From NCBI GenBank assembly GCA_948496895.1, contig CAOOJO010000214.1, positions 1 through 5,462 on the forward strand: DNA of 5,462 nucleotides. The letters run 5' to 3'. The notes under the pieces are model-generated. The model had not been told where the DNA came from, searched no databases, and was given only the letters and a program-made list of their open reading frames with translations. The DNA is from an uncultured Acetatifactor sp. (GTDB taxonomy: Bacteria; Bacillota; Clostridia; Lachnospirales; Lachnospiraceae). Shown here piece after piece: positions 1 through 5,462 of this stretch (the first letter of the stretch is position 1; every line of letters starts with the position of its first letter). Made by a program: the position numbers and the translations under genes.

Positions 1-285
1 GACGCCCCCACCGGACAGCTCCAGGACGGCGACGATTTCGCCATCCAGGTGAAAAAGGACGGCAGATGGGAGGAAGCGCCCATTGTGGTGGAGGGGGATT
101 ATGGATTCCACGATATCGCTTATACGATTCCTTCGGACGACACCACAAGGCGGGAGCTGGACTGGGAATGGCTCTACGGGGAGCTGGCGCCGGGGGAGTA
201 CCGGATTCGCAAGAGCGTCATGGACTTCCGGGGGACGGGAGATTACGATACCTACGAGATCTATGCGAATTTTATCCTGAATTGA
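1..285 (+). CDS. C-terminal part of a protein ending in a bacterial Ig-like (Big_14-like) domain
   Basis: The frame is open from the first base and ends at TGA 283-285, leaving 94 residues; the true start lies upstream of the window. A GTG at 49 is only an internal valine codon. The tail carries the segment WLYGELAPGEYRI, then DFRGTGDYDTYEIYANF, which matches my memory of the end of the Big_14-type Ig-like domain found at the C terminus of Clostridia lipoproteins and some membrane-anchored sensor-like proteins. The preceding piece (KKDGRWEE, then a stretch of acidic and aromatic residues) fits earlier beta strands of the same fold. Such domains are usually outside the membrane, but no signal peptide or lipobox can be seen because the N terminus is missing. 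Its role is unknown. It points the same way as the GH3 gene, but a 180-base gap with its own promoter suggests separate transcription. Confidence 0.75.
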   Translation, partial: DAPTGQLQDGDDFAIQVKKDGRWEEAPIVVEGDYGFHDIAYTIPSDDTTRRELDWEWLYGELAPGEYRIRKSVMDFRGTGDYDTYEIYANFILN

Positions 286-368
286 GCGCTTCGGATGCCC
301 GACCGTCCTATCCCATAAACGAAAAAAAGACAAGAAATGACAGACCAGGCCGAAAAAAGTACATCCGC

Positions 369-378
369 CGCAATTGCG
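369..378. promoter_or_regulatory. 10-bp perfect palindrome overlapping the GH3 promoter -35 box
   Basis: CGCAATTGCG is its own reverse complement and its right half runs into the TTGCGC -35 box at 374-379. A bound protein here would block or modify RNA polymerase access. The flanking bases do not extend the symmetry. Position is the main argument; a 10-bp palindrome can occur by chance, so the operator role is an inference. Confidence 0.3.
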
Positions 379-402
379 CAGCGACACTACATGGTATATA
401 AT
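374..402 (+). promoter_or_regulatory. Sigma-A-type promoter for the GH3 gene
   Basis: A perfect TATAAT lies at 397-402, 17 bases downstream of TTGCGC at 374-379, which matches the -35 consensus at only its first three bases. Transcription would begin near 409 and give a leader of roughly 57 bases before the ATG at 466. The strong -10, ideal spacing and weak -35 suit a regulated promoter. The AT-rich patch sits between two GC-rich genes. No clear terminator for the upstream gene was seen in 286-370. Confidence 0.6.
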
Positions 403-465
403 AAAAAGGGGTTTTTGCGAAATCGTTAAGCAGTATAAATAGATACCCAAAGAAAGGAGCAGAAA

Positions 466-3345
466 ATGGGACACGACACATTTGACATCAAACAGTACGC
501 CCGGACGGCCAGGGCCGTGGTGGCGGAAGGAATCGTCATGCTGCGCAACGAGGGCGGCGTGCTTCCCCTGAAAGAGGGAGAGCGGATCGCCCTGTTCGGC
601 AGAGGGCAGTTCAACTACTACAAGAGCGGCACAGGCTCCGGCGGCATGGTCAACACCAGCTATGTGACAGGCATCCGGGAGGCGCTGGAAGAGAGCAGCT
701 TCGTGCTGAACGAAAAGCTCACCGCCACCTACCGGGAATGGCTGAAGGAGAACCCCTTTGACGCCGGCGCGGGCTGGGCCGGAGAGCCCTGGTTCCAGAA
801 GGAGATGCCCCTGACAGAGGAGCTGGTGGGCCGGGCGTCCGAAGAATCCGACACGGCTGTCATCATCATCGCCAGGACCGCCGGGGAGGATCAGGACAAC
901 AAGGCGGAGGCGGGCAGCTACCTGCTGACGGCGGACGAGGAGGACATGCTGCGCCTGGTCTGCGGAGCCTTCCGGCGCACGGTGGTGCTCCTGAACGTAG
1001 GCAATATCATCGACATGAAATGGGTGGAGCGCTATCAGCCCTCGTCCGTGCTGTACGTATGGCAGGGTGGCCAGGAGGGCGGCAACGGCGTCCTGGACGT
1101 GCTGTCCGGCGCGGTATCCCCTTCCGGAAAGCTCACCGACACCATCGCCATGGACATCGCGGACTACCCGTCCACCAGCAACTACGGCGATGAGAACAGG
1201 AACCTCTACCAGGAAGATATCTATGTAGGCTACCGCTACTTCGAGACCTTTGCCAAGGACAAGGTGCTCTATCCCTTCGGCTTCGGCCTCTCCTATACCA
1301 CCTTCGCCCTGGAGGCCAGGATGGAAGAGACGAAAGAGGACGGCCAGCCGTCCCGGGGCTGCGCAAAGCTGCGGGTGAAAGTCACCAATACCGGAACTGT
1401 GCCCGGAAAAGAGGTAGTCCAGGCCTACTGCCAGGCCCCCCAGGGAGCGCTGGGGAAACCGGCCCGGAGCCTCTGCGGCTTCGCAAAGACCGAAAAGCTT
1501 GCCCCCGGCCAGAACCAGGAGCTGGAGATTGCCGTCCCCGCCCATGTGCTGGCATCCTATGATGACAGCGGGGCCACCGGCCATAAATCCTGCTGGGTGT
1601 TGGAGGCCGGAGAGTACATATTCTACGCAGGCACCGACGTGCGCAGCGCCTCAGCTGTGGGAAGCTTCAAAATAGAAGATGCAATCGTAGTAGAAGCCCT
1701 GGAGGAGGCCTGCGCGCCCGTGACGGCCTTTGAGCGCATGAAGCCCCAGGCCTGTGCAGACGGCAGCTTCCAGGTGACCTACGAGGCAGCGCCCCTGCGC
1801 ACCGTGAATCCCGGACAGCGCAGAGAGGACAGGCTGGCGCAGATTCCCCAGGCCATATCTGGAAACCCTTCCGCTCCTGCCCAGCCCGAATATGCCTGCA
1901 CCGGAGACAAGGGATACCGCCTGTCCGACGTGGAGGCAGGAAAGGTATCCATGGAGGACTTCCTGGCCCAGCTGTCCGACGAAGACCTGGCCTGCATGGT
2001 CAGGGGCGAGGGCATGTGCTCCCCCAAGGTGACGGCCGGCACGGCGGGAGCTTTCGGCGGCGTCACGGAAGGGCTGCAGGCGTTCGGCATCCCTATCGCC
2101 TGCTGTGCCGATGGCCCCAGCGGCATCCGCATGGACTGTGGCAGTATCGCTTTCGCCATGCCCAACGGCGCCTGCCTTGGGGCAACCTTCAACGAGGCCC
2201 TGTCCGAGGAGCTGTTCGAGTGGGAGGCGCTGGAGCTTCGCAAGAACAAGATAGACACCCTGTTAGGCCCCGGCATCAACCTCCACAGGAACCCCTTGAA
2301 CGGGCGCAACTTCGAGTACTTCAGCGAAGACCCCCTTGTGACGGGGAGGATGGCGGCAGCCCAGCTTCGCGCCATGGGCCGCTACCATGTCACCGGCACC
2401 ATCAAGCACTTCGCTTGCAACAGCCAGGAATTCAACCGCCACACGGTGGAGGCCGTGGTGTCCGAGCGTGCGCTGCGGGAGCTGTACCTGAAATGCTTTG
2501 AAATCCCGGTGAAGGAGGGTGGAGCCTACTCCATCATGACATCCTACAACCCCATAAACGGCTTCTGGTCCGCGTCCAATTACGACATGCTCACCACCAT
2601 CCTTCGGGGCCAGTGGGGCTATAAGGGCATCGTCATGACCGACTGGTGGGCCAAGGCCAACGATGAGGGCAAGACCGGAAAGGTGGAGAATATAGCCGCC
2701 ATGGTGAGGGCCCAGAACGACCTGTTCATGGTCACCGCCAATGCAGGGGCAAACTCCCAGAACGACAATTCCGCGGAGAGCCTGGAGAAGGGGACCGTCA
2801 CCAGGGCTGAATATCTGCGTAGCGCCGCCAATATCTGCCGTTACCTGCTTACCACCCCCGCCTACCAGCGCATGGAGGGCAGGGAGAGCGAGCTGGACAG
2901 GCAGCTGGCAGCGGTGGCGGCCCAGGAGATGGAGAGCTTCGGGGAGCTGGTGCGGATTCCGGTGGAGGCGGCGGGATGCAGCCTGCCGGTGGAGGACATC
3001 CCCACAGGAAAGGGCAGCAGCGTCACCTTTGAGCTGAACGTCAAAGAGCGGGGCTTCTACAGGCTGGAGCTGGACTGCCGCGTCGTCGGCCAGGGGAGCC
3101 TGGCCCAGGTGCCGCTGACCCTGTCCCAGGACAAGCAGATCCTGAAGACCATCTCCCTCACGGGGGAGGACACAGAGTGGAGGACGGAGGAGATCGTCCT
3201 GAATCCATCCTTCCACAACACCACCTTCCTGAAGCTCTACTTCGGACAGGGCGGCATGGAGATCCGGGAGGCCAGGCTGGCCCTGAAGGAATCCCTGGAG
3301 GAGAAGTTCCGGGCCATGCGGGCATCCCAGGAGGAGAGCGAATAA
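466..3345 (+). CDS. Domain-permuted glycoside hydrolase family 3 (beta-glycosidase), cytoplasmic
   Basis: A 959-residue retaining glycosidase expected to release terminal sugars from beta-linked oligosaccharides or glycosides. Domain order is reversed relative to most GH3 enzymes. Residues about 10-290 are the GH3 C-type sandwich (LRNEGGVLPL near the start, YPFGFGLSYTTF at 269-280), with likely acid/base E141 in AGEDQDN. About 300-395 is an Fn3-like domain (GKEVVQAY). About 486-790 is the GH3 N-type barrel: DGPSG with D549, GPGINLHRNPLNGRNFEYF at 601-619, KHF at 647-649, NRH at 657-659 and nucleophile D726 in VMTDWW. About 849-945 is a beta-rich CBM-like tail. This order is known from Ruminococcus albus and Butyrivibrio beta-glucosidases. 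There is no signal peptide or membrane segment, so it should be cytoplasmic. The start is supported by AAGGAG at 454-459, six bases before ATG. Sugar specificity (glucoside, xyloside or other) cannot be told. GH3 identity is very sure; substrate is not. Confidence 0.95.
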   Translation: MGHDTFDIKQYARTARAVVAEGIVMLRNEGGVLPLKEGERIALFGRGQFNYYKSGTGSGGMVNTSYVTGIREALEESSFVLNEKLTATYREWLKENPFDAGAGWAGEPWFQKEMPLTEELVGRASEESDTAVIIIARTAGEDQDNKAEAGSYLLTADEEDMLRLVCGAFRRTVVLLNVGNIIDMKWVERYQPSSVLYVWQGGQEGGNGVLDVLSGAVSPSGKLTDTIAMDIADYPSTSNYGDENRNLYQEDIYVGYRYFETFAKDKVLYPFGFGLSYTTFALEARMEETKEDGQPSRGCAKLRVKVTNTGTVPGKEVVQAYCQAPQGALGKPARSLCGFAKTEKLAPGQNQELEIAVPAHVLASYDDSGATGHKSCWVLEAGEYIFYAGTDVRSASAVGSFKIEDAIVVEALEEACAPVTAFERMKPQACADGSFQVTYEAAPLRTVNPGQRREDRLAQIPQAISGNPSAPAQPEYACTGDKGYRLSDVEAGKVSMEDFLAQLSDEDLACMVRGEGMCSPKVTAGTAGAFGGVTEGLQAFGIPIACCADGPSGIRMDCGSIAFAMPNGACLGATFNEALSEELFEWEALELRKNKIDTLLGPGINLHRNPLNGRNFEYFSEDPLVTGRMAAAQLRAMGRYHVTGTIKHFACNSQEFNRHTVEAVVSERALRELYLKCFEIPVKEGGAYSIMTSYNPINGFWSASNYDMLTTILRGQWGYKGIVMTDWWAKANDEGKTGKVENIAAMVRAQNDLFMVTANAGANSQNDNSAESLEKGTVTRAEYLRSAANICRYLLTTPAYQRMEGRESELDRQLAAVAAQEMESFGELVRIPVEAAGCSLPVEDIPTGKGSSVTFELNVKERGFYRLELDCRVVGQGSLAQVPLTLSQDKQILKTISLTGEDTEWRTEEIVLNPSFHNTTFLKLYFGQGGMEIREARLALKESLEEKFRAMRASQEESE

Positions 3346-3381
3346 GGGAATGCGGACAGAATAAAGCAGAGTAAAAGAAAG

Positions 3382-3418
3382 AAACGCTCATGTGGCAGAA
3401 ATGCTTCATGGGCGTTTT
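3382..3418. terminator. Hairpin terminator shared by the convergent GH3 and AraC genes
   Basis: The arms 3382-3392 and 3407-3417 pair over 11 positions, with one G-U pair. Inside, GCA 3395-3397 pairs with TGC 3402-3404 around a GAAA tetraloop, making one long hairpin. On the + strand the stem ends in TTTT then CTAT. On the - strand it is followed by a U-rich run (TTTCTTTCTTTTA), which makes it the stronger terminator in that direction. It starts 37 bases after the GH3 stop and lies about 90 bases past the AraC stop, as expected for a bidirectional terminator. Confidence 0.75.
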
Positions 3419-3419
3419 C

Positions 3420-3508
3420 TATATGCACAAGCCGATTCCGGTTCCGGCCGGCCGCACCGGGCCCCGTAGGGCACAGAGCCCGGCAAGGCGCACCGGGACG
3501 GCCCGGGG
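3420..3508. other. GC-rich convergent spacer with small repeats, no gene seen
   Basis: This stretch between the terminator hairpin and the regulator's stop codon is very GC-rich. It has TTCCGG twice in tandem at 3436-3447, a 9-base direct repeat CGCACCGGG at 3453-3461 and 3489-3497, and a possible 6-bp stem between CCGGGC 3457-3462 and GCCCGG 3478-3483. No T-run follows that stem. It would form the 3' untranslated part of the AraC transcript. No convincing coding region is seen. Confidence 0.4.
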
Positions 3509-4564
3509 TCAGGACGGCCGATCCCCTCCCGCTTTCCCGTGGTAGAGCTCCCTGTACTGGGAGGGCGTCATTTTATGTATCTTCTTGAAGGCCCGCATGA
3601 AATTCTCCGGATTTTCGTACCCCAGCATCTTGCTGATCTGGTTCACCGTCAGGCTGGAGTTCTTCAGGAACAGATGCGCCTTCTGGAAGCGTATCTGGTT
3701 CAGCAGCTGGGAGAAGGTGCAGCCGAACAGCTTTTTCACATATCTGGAGCAGTAGGGGACCGTGTAGTGGAGATGCCTGGCCAGCTCCTCCAGGGTGATG
3801 GTGGAATAGTTTTCCTGGAGATAGGTCAGGATCTCATGGTCCACATTCCTCACGGGGACGGACTCCACAGCGGCCGGCCAGTTCCGGGAGAGCTTGGTGA
3901 GCAGGGTCATCAGCATCCCCGTGACGATCCGGTCCGTATAGACATCGAGGGAGAACATCTCCTGGAACATGTCCAGCACCTGCCCCCGAATCTCCGGATC
4001 CTGCCCGGTGCGGAACACAAGGTACTGCTCGCTGTTCTCGTTGTAGATGCTGTCCAGAAGGAAGCGGCTCAGCATGTCCTGGCCCTTCAGGAGCCCGGTG
4101 CAGATGTCCGTGAAGGCGGAGGGGCGGACCATGATCTTGACGGCCACCCCCTCCGGGAAGCTGGTCTGGAGATGCCTGGAGGAGGGCGGGAGGATGCAGA
4201 AGTCCCCCTCGCAGAAGGTCTCCGGGTTCCCGTTGACCGACTGGGCGCTGGTGCCGGACAGGATGTAGAGGATCTCAAAAAAGGTATGGGTGTGCTCCGG
4301 AATCTCCAGCCGGGGCTGCCTGACCAGGACCACATTGTAATCCGCGCCGGGGGCGGCCTTGTGGGCATCCTGCATGATGGACAGGGCATGGTTCCAGGTG
4401 AGCAGAGGGATGCTATGGGAATCGTAGTCCGGGGGCAGCTTGGTGAGAAGGGTGAAGAAGTCCTCAGCCGTACCCGGGGGGGTATTATGCCGGAGGTGGA
4501 TGTCCAGATATTTCTCTCTGGGGAATTTCATGCAGAGATGTTCATAAATTTGCTCTCGGTCCAT
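3509..4564 (-). CDS. AraC-family transcriptional regulator with N-terminal cupin sensor domain
   Basis: A 351-residue one-component regulator. Residues about 80-150 form the cupin-like ligand domain: HTH at 91-93, E97 and the following LSG turn, then GDFCILPP at 120-127 with H131, the usual AraC-type sugar-sensing pattern. Residues about 243-340 are the DNA-binding domain with two helix-turn-helix units, at about 257-281 (TLEELARHLHYTVPYCSRYVKKLF) and 306-338, the second with GYENPENFMRAFKK, then TPSQYR. Length is slightly above the 280-300 typical of this type because of an N-terminal extension of about 75 residues without a recognised domain. The ATG at 4562-4564 has only a modest ribosome site (AAAGGG at 4577-4582 on this strand, 12 bases away), so translation may be weak. 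It is divergent from the transporter gene and convergent with GH3, the usual setting for a local sugar regulator. The inducer is unknown. Confidence 0.93.
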   Translation of the reverse strand: MDREQIYEHLCMKFPREKYLDIHLRHNTPPGTAEDFFTLLTKLPPDYDSHSIPLLTWNHALSIMQDAHKAAPGADYNVVLVRQPRLEIPEHTHTFFEILYILSGTSAQSVNGNPETFCEGDFCILPPSSRHLQTSFPEGVAVKIMVRPSAFTDICTGLLKGQDMLSRFLLDSIYNENSEQYLVFRTGQDPEIRGQVLDMFQEMFSLDVYTDRIVTGMLMTLLTKLSRNWPAAVESVPVRNVDHEILTYLQENYSTITLEELARHLHYTVPYCSRYVKKLFGCTFSQLLNQIRFQKAHLFLKNSSLTVNQISKMLGYENPENFMRAFKKIHKMTPSQYRELYHGKAGGDRPS

Positions 4565-4630
4565 TCGTTGCCGTTTCCCTTTCTGGTTTTATGGAAGTAG
4601 TTCCTGTCCCGCCTCAGGGGCATTCCTCTT

Positions 4631-4653
4631 TTTGTATATAGATATTATACAAA
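4631..4653. promoter_or_regulatory. Inverted repeat over the regulator's -10 box, possible operator
   Basis: TTTGTATA at 4631-4638 and TATACAAA at 4646-4653 are perfect 8-base inverted arms around a 7-base spacer. The right arm overlaps the regulator's -10 hexamer at 4644-4649. A dimer bound here would block transcription of the regulator, so autorepression is a reasonable guess. The AT-rich base composition raises the odds of chance symmetry. Which protein would bind is unknown; AraC proteins more often use direct repeats. Confidence 0.4.
4644..4649 (-). promoter_or_regulatory. -10 box of the AraC-family regulator gene
   Basis: Read on the - strand this is a perfect TATAAT. Transcription would start near 4637 and give a leader of about 73 bases to the ATG at 4564. 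At spacings of 16-18 bases no recognisable -35 box is found (TACCTC at 17), so the promoter may be weak or need an activator. Confidence 0.45.
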
Positions 4654-4656
4654 TAT

Positions 4657-4670
4657 CCTCTGAAAAGAGG
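4657..4670. repeat. Small perfect hairpin with GAAA loop
   Basis: CCTCT at 4657-4661 and AGAGG at 4666-4670 pair perfectly around GAAA on the + strand. It lies just upstream of the regulator's -10 box, where its -35 should be. It is not followed by a T-run and so is not an evident terminator. It could be part of a binding site or chance. Confidence 0.25.
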
Positions 4671-4710
4671 TAGATGGAAATGCTGGGAATCCAGAACAAA
4701 GTAATCAAGA

Positions 4711-4743
4711 GGTTAAAAAATGACAGTGAAAATGGTTAAACAA
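4711..4743 (+). promoter_or_regulatory. Direct repeat pair GGTTAAAnAA, candidate AraC-type activator site
   Basis: GGTTAAAAAA at 4711-4720 and GGTTAAACAA at 4734-4743 match at 9 of 10 bases and are 23 bases apart start to start, about two helical turns. The nearer copy ends 5 bases before the putative -35 at 4749. AraC-family proteins typically bind such direct half-sites upstream of or touching the -35 box to activate. The divergent AraC-family gene makes it the natural candidate binder. The assignment is inferred from spacing and position. Confidence 0.45.
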
Positions 4744-4748
4744 AACAA

Positions 4749-4777
4749 CTGTAAAACGTTTGAGTTGCTGTTATAAT
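4749..4777 (+). promoter_or_regulatory. Extended -10 promoter for the ABC transporter gene
   Basis: TATAAT at 4772-4777 is preceded by TGT at 4769-4771, giving a perfect extended -10 element (TGn). The best -35 at 17-base spacing is CTGTAA at 4749-4754, which matches only three of six positions. Transcription would begin near 4784, with a leader of about 47 bases. A good -10 with a poor -35 suits activation by a protein bound at the repeats just upstream. Confidence 0.6.
4754..4761. promoter_or_regulatory. AAACGTTT palindrome inside the transporter promoter
   Basis: An 8-base perfect palindrome centred on CG lies between the -35 and -10 elements, where a repressor would block initiation. CG-centred sites are typical of LacI/CcpA-family proteins, but the flanks do not fit a full cre consensus: the outer TG..CA bases are missing at the correct distance. 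The call is weak. Confidence 0.25.
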
Positions 4778-4830
4778 GGTTTATGCGCACATTTAAGCGC
4801 GGAAAACAAACAAGGCAAGGAGGAAAAGGT

Positions 4831-5462
4831 ATGGCTGGCAAAGGCCCAAAAGAAATCAAGAAAAAGCAGCGGATCACACCCTATCTGCTGTGGAAGCAGA
4901 GATATCTGATCATGATGTCCCTGCCCTTCGTCATCTGGCTCATTATTTTCAAGTATATTCCGCTGTGGGGATGGACCATGGCGTTCCAGGAGGTGAAGCC
5001 CGCCACCTTCGCCACGCCCATCTGGCAGAGGCCCTTCGCGGGGTTCCAGAATTTCATCAAGGCTTTCCAGGACAGACTGTTCGCGCAGACCATGATCAAC
5101 ACCCTGGGGATCAGCGTCCTGCAGATCGCCGTGGGCACAGTGGTGGCCATCGCCTTTGCGGTGCTGCTCAATGAGCTGGCGTTCTCCCGTTTCAAGAAGG
5201 TCACCCAGACCATTTCCTATCTGCCCCACTTCGTGTCCTGGGTCATCATCGCCAGCCTGGCGAAGAACATATTCAATGACGGCGGCGTCATCGACTCCCT
5301 GGCGGGGACGAACCTGCACCTGATGAGCACCAACTCCCCGCTGATCTGGCTGATCATCGTCATCATAGACTGCTGGAAGGAGATGGGCTGGAACGCCATC
5401 ATCTACCTTTCCTCCATGGCGGGCATCGACCAGGGGCTGTACGAGGCGGCCCAGATAGACGG
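4831..5462 (+). CDS. Sugar ABC transporter permease, LplB/YteP type (5' part, cut by window end)
   Basis: Reads without a stop from ATG 4831 to the window end, giving 210 codons plus two bases. AAGGAGG at 4817-4823, seven bases upstream, fixes the start. It is one membrane subunit of a CUT1-type importer for oligosaccharides. A basic cytoplasmic N terminus (GKGPKEIKKKQR) is followed by a first membrane helix at about 25-42 ending in FKYIPLWGW, a hallmark-like start of the LplB group. Further hydrophobic segments lie at about 92-113, 130-146 and 168-182. The visible end is the EAA loop (YEAAQIDG from residue 204), which contacts the ATPase. The family is usually about 300-320 residues, so roughly one third is missing. 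Partner permease (YtcP/YesQ-like) and a lipoprotein binding protein would be expected downstream, outside the window. Substrate unknown; complex polysaccharide fragments are typical for the family. Confidence 0.93.
   Translation, partial: MAGKGPKEIKKKQRITPYLLWKQRYLIMMSLPFVIWLIIFKYIPLWGWTMAFQEVKPATFATPIWQRPFAGFQNFIKAFQDRLFAQTMINTLGISVLQIAVGTVVAIAFAVLLNELAFSRFKKVTQTISYLPHFVSWVIIASLAKNIFNDGGVIDSLAGTNLHLMSTNSPLIWLIIVIIDCWKEMGWNAIIYLSSMAGIDQGLYEAAQID

Noticed and set aside
286..370. Terminator for the upstream Ig-like gene
   Set aside because: No stem followed by a T-run could be found; the poly-A runs near 320 and 350 lack a paired stem.
66..401. A 111-codon + strand frame overlapping the first partial gene
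   Set aside because: The other frame gives a recognisable Ig-like domain tail, and this one runs through the promoter region into TATAAT.
1779..2375. A 198-codon open frame on the - strand inside the GH3 gene
   Set aside because: Antisense shadow of the GH3 coding sequence, rich in Ser, Pro and Ala, without domain features.
2263..3216. A 317-codon open frame on the - strand opposite the GH3 gene
   Set aside because: It overlaps the well-conserved GH3 barrel motifs, has no plausible ribosome site in view and shows no known domain.
3539..4600. A 353-codon open frame on the + strand opposite the AraC-family gene
   Set aside because: It is the antisense shadow of a clear AraC/cupin gene. Its product is a low-complexity mix rich in G, L, V, H and E with no recognisable domain, and long antisense frames are common in GC-rich genes.
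4750..4763. Catabolite-repression (cre) site
   Set aside because: The AAACGTTT core resembles one, but the conserved outer bases of the cre consensus do not line up at the right distance, so it was recorded only as a weak palindrome.
4784..4802. GCGC ... GCGC stem in the transporter leader as a riboswitch or attenuator
   Set aside because: Only a 4-bp stem of self-complementary bases in a leader of about 47 bases, with no further structure or T-run.
4771..5319. A 182-codon - strand frame across the permease start and promoter
   Set aside because: Antisense to a clear LplB-type permease with a good ribosome site; the product is charged, His- and Gly-rich and without a domain.

Overview
The window looks like a carbohydrate-use locus from a fairly GC-rich Clostridia genome, most likely Lachnospiraceae. 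The reasons are the gene types (a domain-permuted GH3 enzyme, an LplB-type permease, an AraC/cupin regulator and a Gram-positive-style Ig-like domain tail), strong AAGGAG(G) ribosome binding sites, and GC-rich genes separated by AT-rich spacers with TATAAT boxes. The genus assignment is left open.

Layout: (1) 1-285, + strand, the last 94 residues of a protein ending in a bacterial Ig-like (Big_14-like) domain. (2) 286-465, a spacer with a promoter (TTGCGC-17 bp-TATAAT) for the next gene and a 10-bp palindrome overlapping its -35 box. (3) 466-3345, + strand, a complete 959-residue GH3 glycosidase in which the usual domain order is reversed: the acid/base domain comes first, then an Fn3-like domain, then the nucleophile barrel, then a beta-rich CBM-like tail. 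(4) 3346-3508, a convergent spacer with a terminator-like hairpin that can work in both directions, plus a GC-rich stretch. (5) 3509-4564, - strand, a complete AraC/cupin regulator. (6) 4565-4830, a divergent regulatory region with promoters facing both ways, an inverted repeat over the regulator's -10 box, a pair of direct repeats just upstream of the transporter promoter, and a small palindrome inside that promoter. (7) 4831-5462, + strand, the start of an LplB/YteP-type sugar ABC transporter permease, cut off by the window end inside its EAA loop.

Inferred working model: the transporter that begins at 4831 imports an oligosaccharide or glycoside. The GH3 enzyme has no signal peptide, so it would act on the imported sugar in the cytoplasm. 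The AraC/cupin protein would sense a sugar signal and control the divergent transporter promoter, and probably its own. The substrate cannot be read from this sequence. No mobile element, CRISPR array, tRNA or rRNA was seen. Nothing here clearly points to a wholly new system; the most interesting parts are the permuted GH3 and the operator-like repeats between the regulator and transporter genes.
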